Shown piece by piece: positions 35,397-45,135 of a stretch of DNA of 51,107 nucleotides. The notes beneath the pieces were generated by a model, which saw only the letters and a program-made list of their open reading frames with translations, did no database searches and had not been told where the DNA came from. Position numbers and translations under genes: made by a program. This DNA comes from Acinetobacter pollinis (GTDB taxonomy: Bacteria > Pseudomonadota > Gammaproteobacteria > Pseudomonadales > Moraxellaceae): the NCBI RefSeq assembly GCF_015627175.1, contig NZ_VTDQ01000017.1, positions 1 through 51,107 of the forward strand, read 5' to 3'. The first letter of the stretch is position 1. The number at the start of each line of letters is the position of its first letter.

Positions 35397-35992
35397 TATG
35401 CATGACCTCCAGTATGTTTTTGAGGATTACTCTCTGGAGATAACATAGCGTCAATGAGTAAGTGATGCGCTTTGTCTTGTAAACCATGTGCAAGAGAACG
35501 GTTTGCACGTAAACAGATGTTGTATGCAAGTACCGCAGGAATTGCAACTGCAAGACCTAACCCTGTCATAATGAGTGATTCACCTACAGGCGTTGCAACT
35601 TGTGCAAGCCCAGCCTGACCACTGCTACCTACAGCAACCAATGCATGGAAAATTCCCCAAACCGTACCAAACAAACCAACGAATGGCGCAAGAGATGCGA
35701 TTGTTCCTAACACAGGAACACCCTTTTCTGCTGCAGATTTTTGCTCTGAAATCTCACGTAACAACGCCTGTTCAGCAACCGCTTTACGCTGATCTAAATC
35801 TAAATGCGTAAACTTTGTTTTAAATGCCGCCAGAGATTGCTCTAGTTTATCAAAAGCATGTTGTTTAAGTTGGCGCGTGCCCATCAAACGTACAATAAAT
35901 AATGTCCATGTAATGATAGACATTGCAATAAGAATAAAATAAAGCGTTTTACTTACTGCATCTGCACTCTGCCAGTAAACTGAAAAGTTCAT
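35396..35992 (-). CDS. exbB: Biopolymer transport protein ExbB
   Basis: A 198-residue MotA/TolQ/ExbB-family protein with three membrane helices. The conserved LGTIASLAPFVGLFGTVWGI and GESLIMTGLGLAVAIPAVLAYN segments form the proton path with ExbD. The first helix lies at about 16-36. The gene follows tonB by 39 bases and overlaps exbD. Confidence 0.96.
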   Translation of the reverse strand: MNFSVYWQSADAVSKTLYFILIAMSIITWTLFIVRLMGTRQLKQHAFDKLEQSLAAFKTKFTHLDLDQRKAVAEQALLREISEQKSAAEKGVPVLGTIASLAPFVGLFGTVWGIFHALVAVGSSGQAGLAQVATPVGESLIMTGLGLAVAIPAVLAYNICLRANRSLAHGLQDKAHHLLIDAMLSPESNPQKHTGGHA

Positions 35993-36031
35993 TATTAGAT
36001 TTCCTGATTTTAAATTAGCCGTAATTTTAAA

Positions 36032-36802
36032 TTAAGTTAAGTCAAATGGTTGTTGTGCTTTAATTGGGTAAGCAACACCATTTTCCATGTATGGTTTAAA
36101 TTTCGCACCACGTACAGCACGTAAGATTTTCTCATCTAGTGCAGGTAAGCCACTACTTTTAACAATCGTCACATTGACGATCTTCCCTTTTTCATCGGCC
36201 TGAATGAGTACAACTATCGATCTCGGAGAACCTTTTAAGTCACTCTGTTCATAAGATGGCTTCGGAGAGCGACTCCATTGCACACCGTTACCACCAATTG
36301 CAACATCTTTAGCTGTTTTCTCGGCAGGCTCAGCAGGTGCTTGAGGTGCGGGCGCTGGCTCAGGTTTTGGTGCAGGAGTTGGTGCAGGTTCAGGCTGTGG
36401 TTTAGTTTCTACATGTGAAATTACGGGGGGAACAGGCGTAGGTTGAGGTTTTTCTACCTGTTGTACTACCTTTTTCGGTTCTTCTTTTTTCACATGCTGA
36501 ATTTTTTCCACTTTTTTAGGTGGTGGCGGTGGATCTTTAACAATTTTAACTTCTTTCACTTCTTTCTTCGGTTTAGGTTTTTCCTTTGGCTCAGGCGGAA
36601 GTGGTTTCGGTGGTTGCTGAATCTTAACGAAGTGAACTTGCATTGGATCTTTATGAATTGGCTTTAACTCAGCGGGTTTCATCTGACTTAAAGCCAATAA
36701 AACACCAATGTGCCCTATAACTACTGCTGTAATAGCAATAATCACTTTTTTCTTCATATTATTAGGAGGAGGATTCGCATTTAGTACGGAAGAATGACTC
36801 AT
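36032..36802 (-). CDS. tonB: Energy transducer TonB
   Basis: A 256-residue protein if started at the ATG at 36802 (MSHSSVLNAN). An upstream ATG at 36829 and a downstream one just before KKKVII are also possible because no start has a good Shine-Dalgarno. It has one N-terminal helix (VIIAITAVVIGHIGVLLALS with the conserved His) and a long Pro/Lys/Glu-rich periplasmic spacer at about 55-165. The TonB C-terminal domain (SPKPSYEQSDLKGSPRSIVV to AKFKPY) follows. It transfers proton-motive energy to outer-membrane receptors such as the two in this window. A Fur-like site lies upstream. Confidence 0.93.
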   Translation of the reverse strand: MSHSSVLNANPPPNNMKKKVIIAITAVVIGHIGVLLALSQMKPAELKPIHKDPMQVHFVKIQQPPKPLPPEPKEKPKPKKEVKEVKIVKDPPPPPKKVEKIQHVKKEEPKKVVQQVEKPQPTPVPPVISHVETKPQPEPAPTPAPKPEPAPAPQAPAEPAEKTAKDVAIGGNGVQWSRSPKPSYEQSDLKGSPRSIVVLIQADEKGKIVNVTIVKSSGLPALDEKILRAVRGAKFKPYMENGVAYPIKAQQPFDLT

Positions 36803-36870
36803 AGCACAATGATGACCTGTGGCATACAATACGGTTTATACAGATATAAAGTATTATACGTTTCGAATTA

Positions 36871-36889
36871 AATAGTGATTCTCAATATA
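36871..36889 (-). promoter_or_regulatory. Fur-box-like site before tonB-exbB-exbD
   Basis: On the minus strand TATATTGAGAATCACTATT matches the 19-bp Fur consensus at 14 positions. It is also one half of a wider inverted repeat ATTCTCA (36878-36884) / TGAGAAT (36895-36901). The remaining bases up to 37112 show no gene. Confidence 0.6.
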
Positions 36890-37112
36890 ATAAATGAGAA
36901 TAGTTTTTATTTGCAACCTCTTTTAAGAAATCTATTTCTTCTCAAAAAGTTACACCAATTTATAAAATTCAGTAAAATGTGTAGTTATAACATAACAAAA
37001 ATAGTCGTATTTTTATAGAGTTATCCTAAATAATTTTCAATTGCATTTAAATATATCTTATAGAAATACCACATTTAAATGCATTGAAATATTTATTTAT
37101 TCAACATATTAC

Positions 37113-38417
37113 TTATGTTTTTAAATCTTGTTGATGATCAACCAAAGTTTCATCATCATTTTTAGTAAATCGATCCACTACAACACTAATCATCATATCG
37201 CCTTGCACATTCACTACCGTACGTACGGTATCTAAAATACGATCGATAGGTAATAAAATTGCGATCGCTTCCGCAGGCAATCCCACAGATTGCAGAACCA
37301 TAATCATGGTAACCATACCTGCACTTGGAATACCGGGTGCACCTAAAGAGGAAATCATGGCAGTTAAACAAACAATAAGTTGCTGCCCTAGACTTAAATC
37401 TAATCCGATAAGATTTGCAATAAATAATGCAGCTGCAGCCTCATATAAGGCTGTACCATCCATATTTAGATGAGAACCTAATGGAATAACAAAACCAGAG
37501 ATTTGTGGACGTACTCCAAGATTTTCTTGTACACACTTCATACTTAAAGGCATCGTTGCAGAACTTGAGCTTGTTGCAAATGCTGTAATCAGCGCAAGTC
37601 TTGTACCTTTAAAGAACTTTAACGGCGACATTTTCCCAAAAATCCAAAGTAAGGTTGGCAAAACAACCAGACCATGGAAAATTGTTGTTCCTGTCACAAC
37701 AGTGGCAAACTCTGCAAGACGACTTAGTACTGTTAGGTCTTCTTTTGCAATGAGTTTTGCCATCAATGCAAAAATACCAATAGGCGCAAGTTTCATGACC
37801 CACGATACCAGCATCATCACAAGATGAAAAAACTCTTCGTTCACCTCTCTAATTCTTTGAAAGCGCTGACCACCGTAAACCAATGCCAAGCCGATCAGCA
37901 TTGCAAACACAACAACAGCTAAAACATTTCCTTCACTAAATGCTTGAAATGGATTAATTAATGTATGTTGAATAAAATTCGTAATAAAAGAAGAAGCGTC
38001 TAAATGAGGTGCAGAAGAATGATATTGATCCATAGAATTTTTGAACAAAGCAATATCGACACCTTTTCCTACTTCGAAGAAATGTGCACATCCTAAACCT
38101 AGCAAAAGGGAAAGGCTTACTGTTGTAAAACTACATAACAACGTGACTTTCCAAACTTTCCCAAGTTGTTGCCCAGATTCTAAACTTGCAACACCTACCA
38201 CAATAGAGGTAAAAATTAATGGCACTAAAAGCATTTTTAGGAAGCCAATAAATATACTGCTTAGAATGCTTAAACCATATACACCACTTGTAAAAAAGCT
38301 GGTGTCTGGGTATAAACGCAATACAAAACCAAGGCAGATACCTAGTATTGCCGCAATAAAAATTTGAGTATTTAAGCTCATCTTTATCCATTTTGTCTTT
38401 TTCTTATCGGCCATCAT
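37113..38417 (-). CDS. Dicarboxylate/amino acid:cation symporter (DAACS family)
   Basis: A 434-residue transporter of the GltP/DctA family. Hallmarks are SSSSATMPLSMKC (re-entrant loop 1), NMDGTALYEAAAALFIANL (helix 7 NMDGT), GAPGIPSAGMVTM (re-entrant loop 2) and LDTVRTVVNVQGD (helix 8, with R and D that set substrate type). The likely substrate is glutamate/aspartate or C4-dicarboxylates; the R in TVRTVVN favours an acidic amino acid or dicarboxylate. Two adjacent ATG codons are possible starts. Confidence 0.92.
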   Translation of the reverse strand: MMADKKKTKWIKMSLNTQIFIAAILGICLGFVLRLYPDTSFFTSGVYGLSILSSIFIGFLKMLLVPLIFTSIVVGVASLESGQQLGKVWKVTLLCSFTTVSLSLLLGLGCAHFFEVGKGVDIALFKNSMDQYHSSAPHLDASSFITNFIQHTLINPFQAFSEGNVLAVVVFAMLIGLALVYGGQRFQRIREVNEEFFHLVMMLVSWVMKLAPIGIFALMAKLIAKEDLTVLSRLAEFATVVTGTTIFHGLVVLPTLLWIFGKMSPLKFFKGTRLALITAFATSSSSATMPLSMKCVQENLGVRPQISGFVIPLGSHLNMDGTALYEAAAALFIANLIGLDLSLGQQLIVCLTAMISSLGAPGIPSAGMVTMIMVLQSVGLPAEAIAILLPIDRILDTVRTVVNVQGDMMISVVVDRFTKNDDETLVDHQQDLKT

Positions 38418-38461
38418 ACGACATGCTCAACATTTTCTATTTCTTTTTTTTACATAAGTAT

Positions 38462-38486
38462 ATAAAAGCCACATAGAAGTGGCTTA
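38462..38486 (-). terminator. Terminator after tesB
   Basis: On the minus strand AAGCCAC / TTCTAT / GTGGCTT followed by TTATA, 12 bases beyond the tesB stop codon. Confidence 0.75.
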
Positions 38487-38497
38487 TTTCAAGAGGT

Positions 38498-39376
38498 TTA
38501 TTGTATATCGCTTTCGCGGAGTCGCATTAAACCTTCTTGTGTACTACTACAAACCAATTGCCCATTCTGCCACATATAGCCATAGTTCAAACCTCTAGAA
38601 TTCGATGTAATGGTGGCTTCCATATCGTAAAGCATCCATTCATCTGCACGTACAGGTTTATGAAAATAAAGACTGTGGTCAATACTTGCACACTGCAAAT
38701 GTGGTGACAAATAGCTTAAACCATGAGGACGTAATGCTGTAGTCATTAATGTAAAGTCTGAATAAAATGCAATAATAGCCTGATGTAGACCAATAGTATC
38801 TTGTTCATCTTTTAGCTTTTCATGCGTTTTGACATAGTGAGCATAAAATGGAGGTTCAGGCTGAGGGTTAAAAAAATTTCTGACATCGTGAATGGGTCTA
38901 AGTTCAATATGTCGCTCTTTCATAAAGCTGTCTTGTAAACTCTTTGGAATAAATCGAACTAAACTTTCTTTTAATTGTTGTTCAGTCTGTAAATCATTTG
39001 GTGCAGGATAATTGGGTGCTTCTTTTTGAAATTCTAAACCTTGCTCTGGTACGGCGAATGAAATCATTGCCGTAAAAATCATACGCCCATTTTGAATTGC
39101 CCGTACTTGTCTACTTACAAAGCTTTTTCCATCTCTTAAACGATCAACTTCATAAATAATAGGTGCATTAATATCACCTCCAAATAAAAAGTATGCATGC
39201 AATGAATGTGCAGGTCGATCTGTTGTATACGATGCCGCACGTAAAGCCTGTCCTAATATTTGACCACCAAATACACGTTTACCTACAATATTACGGCTCT
39301 GCCCACGATAAATATTTTCATCTAACTTTTCTAAAGTGAGTAATTCAACGAGCTCTTGAGTCAGTTTTGTCATCAT
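38498..39376 (-). CDS. tesB: Acyl-CoA thioesterase II
   Basis: A 292-residue double-hotdog thioesterase that hydrolyses medium- and long-chain acyl-CoA. Family segments are VFGGQILGQALRAA, HSLHAYFLFGGD, SFVSRQVRAIQNG and IAFYSDFTLM, where D207 matches the catalytic D204 of E. coli TesB. SIDHSLYFHKPVRADEW lies in the second hotdog domain. The second ATG at 39373 is an equally good start, as AAGG lies seven bases before it. It lies next to plsB, another user of acyl chains, on the opposite strand. Confidence 0.95.
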   Translation of the reverse strand: MMTKLTQELVELLTLEKLDENIYRGQSRNIVGKRVFGGQILGQALRAASYTTDRPAHSLHAYFLFGGDINAPIIYEVDRLRDGKSFVSRQVRAIQNGRMIFTAMISFAVPEQGLEFQKEAPNYPAPNDLQTEQQLKESLVRFIPKSLQDSFMKERHIELRPIHDVRNFFNPQPEPPFYAHYVKTHEKLKDEQDTIGLHQAIIAFYSDFTLMTTALRPHGLSYLSPHLQCASIDHSLYFHKPVRADEWMLYDMEATITSNSRGLNYGYMWQNGQLVCSSTQEGLMRLRESDIQ

Positions 39377-39568
39377 TAACCTTAATTTTATATAGAATAT
39401 TTGAAAGACAATATGGCATTGCTATGATCATTTTTCGTTATTTTGCCACAAATAAGGACTTGTTATTGAGATATTTACCCATATCAAATGGCCTAAATCA
39501 TCGTTTTACTGAATAAAAACTGCTTTTTTCAACTTTAGTTGTCCTAAAATGCCAATTTTTGGTTAAAA

Positions 39569-39597
39569 TTGCACATCCGAATTTTCTATACGATAAA
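39569..39597 (+). promoter_or_regulatory. Candidate plsB promoter with inverted repeat
   Basis: TTGCAC (39569-39574), a 17-base spacer and GATAAA (39592-39597) make a plausible sigma-70 promoter. A perfect 8-bp inverted repeat CGAATTTT / AAAATTCG (39578-39585 and 39595-39602) spans spacer and -10. The rest of 39377-39568 shows no gene. Confidence 0.4.
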
Positions 39598-39652
39598 ATT
39601 CGTCACTTTAAAATATAGCTGTCACCAAGTGGCGTTTTAACTAGGAGTCTTT

Positions 39653-42223
39653 ATGTCCAAGAATAGCTTTGGTCAGGTCTATCGCAGATTATCAAGTAAA
39701 GTACTTGATCTTGTGGTGAAGCCACGTGTTCTTGGCGAAGTTCCATTAAAAAAATCAGTCGAAACAGTGGTAGATCAACAGCAATCTGCACATGCTGTAT
39801 GCTATGTTTTGCAAACCTACTCTCGTAGCAATGCACTTGTTATTGATGGCGAAACACGTCGCTTAGGTTTGCATCCAGCTTTAGAACCCTTAGAAATTAA
39901 CGAATTTAGTGAGAAAACCTCTGTATTTTTCTTACAACAAAAAGAAACAAGCTATGCAACAGAAAGTAAGCATTCTCTCCCACCAAAGCTTGTTCATTTT
40001 GTCGAATTCTTAGAAAAAAACCCAGAAGCAGATATTCAACTTATTCCTGTCACGGTATTATGGGGACGTGCACCAGATAAAGAAGACTCTTTACTTAAGC
40101 TTTTATTTACAGATACATGGGCAACCCCAAGTAAATTTAAGCAACTGGTCAATATTGGTGTCCACGGTCGTCAATCATTCTTAGAGTTTCATCCAGAACA
40201 GTCACTCAGAACACTTATTCAAACAGCAAAAGAACAAAATACAAATCTAGCACCAAGTACCTATATTCTTAATCACCTAAACCAATATTTAGATCGTCAG
40301 CGTGAAGCTGTTCTAGGGCCAGATTTATCAGATCGTCGTAATGTTATTCAATCCATTATTAAGTCGACCAATATTCAAGATGCAATTCGTCGTGAAAGCT
40401 TAAGAAGTAAAATTAGTTTATTTGAAGCAGAAAGACGCGCAGTTGGGTATATCAATGAAATCGTTTCGGACTACTCTTACTCTACAGTACGTTTTGCTGA
40501 TATGGCACTCACGCGTCTATGGACACAACTCTATGACGGCGTAGAAGTACATAATTTTAATACTGTACGTGAACTTGCTAAAGATTATGAGGTGGTCTAT
40601 ACCCCATGTCATCGTAGTCATATCGACTATCTACTTCTTTCTTATATTATTCATCGACGCGGTTTAATGGTGCCATATATTGCTGCGGGCGATAATTTAA
40701 ATCTACCTCTAGTCGGACAATTTCTTCGTGGTGGTGGTGCATTTTTTATTCGTCGCTCTTTCCGTGGTAATGGTCTTTATACATCTGTATTTAAAGAATA
40801 TCTGTATAGCATTGTTTCAAGAAATACACCCTTAGAATACTTTATTGAAGGTGGTCGCTCACGTACAGGACGTTTATTGCCACCAAAAACAGGTATGCTT
40901 GCCATGACTGTGCATAGCCACTTGCGCAATAAAGGCAAAAATAAACCAATTGTATTTATTCCTACCTATATTGGTTATGAGCGCCTCATGGAGGGTTCTA
41001 CATATATTGGTGAATTGCAAGGAAACCCTAAAGAAGCTGAATCTATTTTAGGTTTAGTTAAAACGCTTCGTAAAATTGAGCGTATTTTTGGTAAAGTTCA
41101 CTTGAACTTTGGTGAACCTGTTTTTTTAGATGACGTACTCAAAGCCCATAAAGCCGATGAAATTACAATTGCAAAGAATGATGACCCTATTCCACCTGAG
41201 GTTTCAACAGCAATTACAAGCTCAGCATATGAAATCTTAGAAAAAATTAATAATGCAGCCGTAATCAATCCAGTTTCTCTTATTTCCCTTATTCTACTTG
41301 CAACAGAAAAACATACACTTGATGAAGAGCTATTTATTAAACAGCTCGACACGTACCGTAACTTAGCAACTCAATTGCCTTATGATACTCGTACAGAAGT
41401 GACTTCACTTTCAGGCAAAGAAATTATTCGTCATGGTATTAAGTTAAAGTTACTTAAACGTGTGCAACATGCGCTTGGCGACATTATTGCAATTGAAGAC
41501 AACCAAGCTGTATTACTCACGTACTTCCGAAATAACATTTTACATGCGTTCATTTTGCCATCGCTCATTGCATCATTGGTCGAACTAAATGGAAAAATTG
41601 GTCGTAAAGACTTAGTGAACGTCATTAGTATGCTCTACCCTTTCTTAAAAGCTGAATTATTTATGAAATGGGAAGGCGATACGCTTAAACCTGCGATTGA
41701 GCAATATATCGATGCCCTTACTGATGCTCAACTTATTATCAATGAAGACAATGTGCTCTACAGTCCGCAACCAAATACCATTGCACATAATCAACTTGTC
41801 ATTTTAGGTGCATCTGTTAAACAAAGCCTAGAACGCTACTACATGACATTGGCTATTATTACGCAACGTGGTTCAGGTAACATTTCAGCCAAACAGGCTG
41901 AAGATTTGAGTTATCTGCTTGGTCAACGTTTCTCAGTATTATATGAATACAACTCACCTGAATTCTTTGACAAATCACTTTTCCAAGGCTTCTTAAAAGT
42001 TCTGAGCCAAAAAGACTATATTCGCACCAATGAAAAAGGCTTCATTGAGTTTGATGAATATCTAACTAATGTCGCTCAATATGCCAACCTTGTTCTTGAT
42101 GATGTCACATTGCAAATGCTTCAGCATATTACACAATTTAGCGATGAAGAGTTAAAAGAAGCACTTGATGCTTTAGCCGCGCAAAATGCAAAAAGACGCT
42201 TAAAGCGTAAAGCCAAAAAATAA
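39653..42223 (+). CDS. plsB: Glycerol-3-phosphate 1-O-acyltransferase PlsB
   Basis: An 856-residue membrane-associated enzyme that makes lysophosphatidic acid, the first step of phospholipid synthesis. The HX4D catalytic motif is H320-RSHI-D325 in CHRSHIDYLLLSY. Later blocks are GGGAFFIRRSFRGNGLY, FIEGGRSRTGRLLPPKTGML and IVFIPTYIGYERLMEG. It ends in a basic tail KRRLKRKAKK. AGGAG lies before the start. Confidence 0.97.
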   Translation: MSKNSFGQVYRRLSSKVLDLVVKPRVLGEVPLKKSVETVVDQQQSAHAVCYVLQTYSRSNALVIDGETRRLGLHPALEPLEINEFSEKTSVFFLQQKETSYATESKHSLPPKLVHFVEFLEKNPEADIQLIPVTVLWGRAPDKEDSLLKLLFTDTWATPSKFKQLVNIGVHGRQSFLEFHPEQSLRTLIQTAKEQNTNLAPSTYILNHLNQYLDRQREAVLGPDLSDRRNVIQSIIKSTNIQDAIRRESLRSKISLFEAERRAVGYINEIVSDYSYSTVRFADMALTRLWTQLYDGVEVHNFNTVRELAKDYEVVYTPCHRSHIDYLLLSYIIHRRGLMVPYIAAGDNLNLPLVGQFLRGGGAFFIRRSFRGNGLYTSVFKEYLYSIVSRNTPLEYFIEGGRSRTGRLLPPKTGMLAMTVHSHLRNKGKNKPIVFIPTYIGYERLMEGSTYIGELQGNPKEAESILGLVKTLRKIERIFGKVHLNFGEPVFLDDVLKAHKADEITIAKNDDPIPPEVSTAITSSAYEILEKINNAAVINPVSLISLILLATEKHTLDEELFIKQLDTYRNLATQLPYDTRTEVTSLSGKEIIRHGIKLKLLKRVQHALGDIIAIEDNQAVLLTYFRNNILHAFILPSLIASLVELNGKIGRKDLVNVISMLYPFLKAELFMKWEGDTLKPAIEQYIDALTDAQLIINEDNVLYSPQPNTIAHNQLVILGASVKQSLERYYMTLAIITQRGSGNISAKQAEDLSYLLGQRFSVLYEYNSPEFFDKSLFQGFLKVLSQKDYIRTNEKGFIEFDEYLTNVAQYANLVLDDVTLQMLQHITQFSDEELKEALDALAAQNAKRRLKRKAKK

Positions 42224-42244
42224 TTGGCTTTTACTAGAAATATG

Positions 42245-42277
42245 AAAATAGGTATGCATAGACATACCTATTTTTTT
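42245..42277. terminator. Bidirectional terminator between plsB and the SDR gene
   Basis: A 12-bp perfect stem AAAATAGGTATG / CATAGA / CATACCTATTTT followed by T on plus; A run on the other side. It overlaps the stop codon of the converging SDR gene. Confidence 0.85.
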
Positions 42278-43071
42278 AATAAATGCTCATAATCCTGAAA
42301 AAAATCTTGATGTGAAAGCTTAAAGCCTGAGGCCTGCAATGCGGTCGCATAGATTTTTTTACCTGACACATGATTAGGTTCGTACTTAAGTAAGGGTAAG
42401 TTCAGTTGCTTTTGAAACCATTGGATTACCTCATGTAAAGGGTATGGTTTTGAATTGCTAACAATATAGCTACTTTCTACACATTCTTTTGTTGCTAAAA
42501 AAACTAAAAAACTCGCCAAATCGTCAATATGAATACGATTGCTCCAATGACACTTGCTATAACTTGTTGTTTTATTTGCTAAAGCAATCATACGTGCAAC
42601 ACTTTCACCGTAAATTCCAGAAGGGCGAATAATAGTGGCCTCTTTAGGATAAGCACTTTGATAAAGCTGTTCCATTTTTTGTAGCAACTTGCCTTGTTCA
42701 TCATTAGGTTGAAGATGTGTTAAATCACTTACTTCTTGCCCTTCATCTGCACCATACACACGTGTTGAAGAAACAATAAAAATCCTTTTAATAGGATGCA
42801 TCTGTAAAGCTTTTACGATAGGCGCGACTGTATCAACATAAGTCTGCCGATATCCTTCAATACTACTTTCTTTAGGACTAAGTAAAACATATGCCAGATC
42901 AATCGGCTTTAAACCATTTAAATCGAGTGCTTTAACATCTTGCTGTAGATGACAAATCTCTGTATCTGTCTTGTTTGTCGTGCTTATGGCTGTAATTTGA
43001 TAGCCTTGTGCAAATAATTGTTTTGCAATACGCTTCGATGTTTTACCATAACCAATAAATAAAATATGCAT
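42268..43071 (-). CDS. NAD(P)-dependent epimerase/dehydratase-like (extended SDR) protein
   Basis: A 267-residue Rossmann-fold protein. The N-terminal MHILFIGYGKTSKRIAKQL carries a variant glycine-rich nucleotide-binding motif. VSSTRVYGADEG and RPSGIYGES resemble the SDR active-site region, but the usual YxxxK pair is weak. It resembles YeeZ-type proteins of unknown substrate. Start codons of this gene and recG are only 18 bases apart and divergent, so each promoter must lie within the other gene or be very compact. Confidence 0.75.
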   Translation of the reverse strand: MHILFIGYGKTSKRIAKQLFAQGYQITAISTTNKTDTEICHLQQDVKALDLNGLKPIDLAYVLLSPKESSIEGYRQTYVDTVAPIVKALQMHPIKRIFIVSSTRVYGADEGQEVSDLTHLQPNDEQGKLLQKMEQLYQSAYPKEATIIRPSGIYGESVARMIALANKTTSYSKCHWSNRIHIDDLASFLVFLATKECVESSYIVSNSKPYPLHEVIQWFQKQLNLPLLKYEPNHVSGKKIYATALQASGFKLSHQDFFQDYEHLLKK

Positions 43072-43089
43072 GCTATTACCTGAGTTGAA

Positions 43090-45135
43090 ATGGCTTTAAT
43101 TCATGAAATCAAAGGCATTGGTCGTGCTGCCAGTGTGTTACTCGAAAAACTTCATATTTTTACGACAGATGATCTGTTATTTCATCTGCCTCGAGACTAT
43201 GAAGATCGTACGACTATTGTACCCATGAATCAAATTCATGTAGGTCGAAGCTATTTGCTTGAAGGGGAAGTTCAATCTGTCGATTTCCCCCCAGGCAAAC
43301 GAAAATCTATGGCTGTGTCACTTGCCGACTCATCTGGAAAAGTAACTCTACGCTTTTATCATATCTACAAATCACTAATAGATCGATTACAACCACATCA
43401 ACGCGTACGTATTTTTGGAGAGGTTCGTCTTGGTGCTCGTGGCTTAGAGCTTTATCACCCAGAAATACAAAAAGCTGACCATTATGAGCCACCACAAAAT
43501 ATTCGTCTTACTGCTATTTATCCAAGTACAGATGGTTTAACTCAGCCCAAACTTAGAGAATATATTCAGCAAGCTCGAGCATACCATAGCCACCAGCTTC
43601 CCGAGTTATTGCCTTCCAAATTTACCCACAACTATTCACTTAAAGATGCACTTGACTACATTCATGAACCACCTTTAAGTGCCAATATGCAACAACTTAC
43701 GCAAGGTACTCATCCTGCACAACAAAGACTTATCTTTGAAGAATTAGTCGCACATCAAGTTAGCTTACTCACACGACGTGCATATATTCAACATATTCAA
43801 GCACCTTGTTTTGACGAAAGTATCGATTTAGCACCTCAACTTTTGTCAGCCTTACCTTTCCAACTCACAGGCGCACAGCAACGTGTGTCTAAAGAAATAC
43901 TTCAAGACCTTTCAAAGAACAAACCGATGCTACGTCTTGTACAAGGTGATGTCGGTGCAGGAAAAACACTTATAGCCGCAATCGCTGCATGCCATGCTTT
44001 AGAGTCTCATTGGCAAATTGCACTTATGGCACCCACTGAAATTTTAGCAGAACAACACTACCTTAATTTTCAGAAATGGTTTGAACCTTTAGGTAAGAAA
44101 GTCGCATGGCTTTCAGGTAAACAAAAGGGTAAGAAACGTTCAACCACAGAAGAAAGTATTGCCAATGGCGAAGCACATATCATTGTCGGTACACATGCTA
44201 TATTTCAAGAAAGTGTCCAGTTTGCGCAATTAGGTTTAGTTATTATCGATGAGCAACATCGTTTTGGCGTAAACCAACGCCTCGCCCTAAGAGACAAAGG
44301 TTATGCAGGCACAACACCACATCAATTGGTCATGACTGCGACACCAATCCCTCGTACACTTGCGATGAGTGCTTATGGTGACTTAGATACATCTATTATT
44401 GATGAATTACCACCCGGACGTACTCCCATTCAAACCGTAACCATTCCTCTCGAGCGACGCGAAGAAGTCTTACAACGTATTGCAAACAATTGCTTAGCAG
44501 GTAAACAAGCTTATTGGGTCTGTACTCTTGTTGAACAATCTGAAACGCTAGATGCTCAAGCTGCAGAAGCAACATATGCAGAGATTCAAGAAAAATTCCC
44601 ACAGCTTGCAATTGGTTTAGTTCATGGAAAAATGAAAGCCTCAGAGAAACAGAATGTCATGCAAGCTTTTAAAAACAATGAACTGCAACTTCTTATTGCC
44701 ACCACGGTCATTGAAGTCGGTGTAGATGTACCAAACTCAACCATTATAGTTATTGAAAATGCGGAAAGACTCGGCCTTTCTCAATTACACCAATTGCGTG
44801 GTCGTGTAGGCCGTGGTGCTCAAGCAAGCTTTTGTGCATTACTCTATAAAACACCACTCTCTCAAAATGGACATGAGCGTTTATCTATTTTAAGAGAAAG
44901 TAATGATGGGTTCGTGATTGCAGAAAAAGATCTAGAAATTCGCGGGCCGGGAGAACTTCTTGGTACAAAACAAACAGGTGATATGGGGTTTCGTGTCGCC
45001 AATTTAGAAAGAGATGGACATCTTCTGCATCAAGCACATTATGTTGCGCAAGAAATTATTAAAAACGAAAAGGACAAAGCAGAAGCCTTGCTGAACCGTT
45101 GGCTTCCACACGCACCAAGATATGCTTATGTTTAA
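43090..45135 (+). CDS. recG: ATP-dependent DNA helicase RecG
   Basis: A 681-residue superfamily 2 helicase that remodels stalled replication forks and Holliday junctions. It has an N-terminal wedge/OB domain (about 1-190). Walker A VQGDVGAGKT, MAPTEILAEQHY, Walker B IIDEQHRFG, TATPIPRTLA, ATTVIEVGVDVPN and QLRGRVGRG follow, and the C-terminus has the TRG-type region. Length is normal. Its 3' end overlaps comF by 14 bases. Confidence 0.97.
   Translation: MALIHEIKGIGRAASVLLEKLHIFTTDDLLFHLPRDYEDRTTIVPMNQIHVGRSYLLEGEVQSVDFPPGKRKSMAVSLADSSGKVTLRFYHIYKSLIDRLQPHQRVRIFGEVRLGARGLELYHPEIQKADHYEPPQNIRLTAIYPSTDGLTQPKLREYIQQARAYHSHQLPELLPSKFTHNYSLKDALDYIHEPPLSANMQQLTQGTHPAQQRLIFEELVAHQVSLLTRRAYIQHIQAPCFDESIDLAPQLLSALPFQLTGAQQRVSKEILQDLSKNKPMLRLVQGDVGAGKTLIAAIAACHALESHWQIALMAPTEILAEQHYLNFQKWFEPLGKKVAWLSGKQKGKKRSTTEESIANGEAHIIVGTHAIFQESVQFAQLGLVIIDEQHRFGVNQRLALRDKGYAGTTPHQLVMTATPIPRTLAMSAYGDLDTSIIDELPPGRTPIQTVTIPLERREEVLQRIANNCLAGKQAYWVCTLVEQSETLDAQAAEATYAEIQEKFPQLAIGLVHGKMKASEKQNVMQAFKNNELQLLIATTVIEVGVDVPNSTIIVIENAERLGLSQLHQLRGRVGRGAQASFCALLYKTPLSQNGHERLSILRESNDGFVIAEKDLEIRGPGELLGTKQTGDMGFRVANLERDGHLLHQAHYVAQEIIKNEKDKAEALLNRWLPHAPRYAYV

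Noticed and set aside
36330..36640. Repetitive DNA that looks like a tandem repeat array
   Set aside because: The periodicity comes from Pro/Lys/Glu codons of the TonB periplasmic spacer, not from an independent repeat.
36443..36667. Phe/Leu/Arg-rich ORF on the plus strand opposite tonB
   Set aside because: It is the antisense of the Pro/Lys/Glu-rich TonB spacer; composition and position explain it fully.
37186..38391. Minus- and plus-strand ORFs within the symporter gene
   Set aside because: Out-of-frame shadows of a complete, well-conserved transporter.
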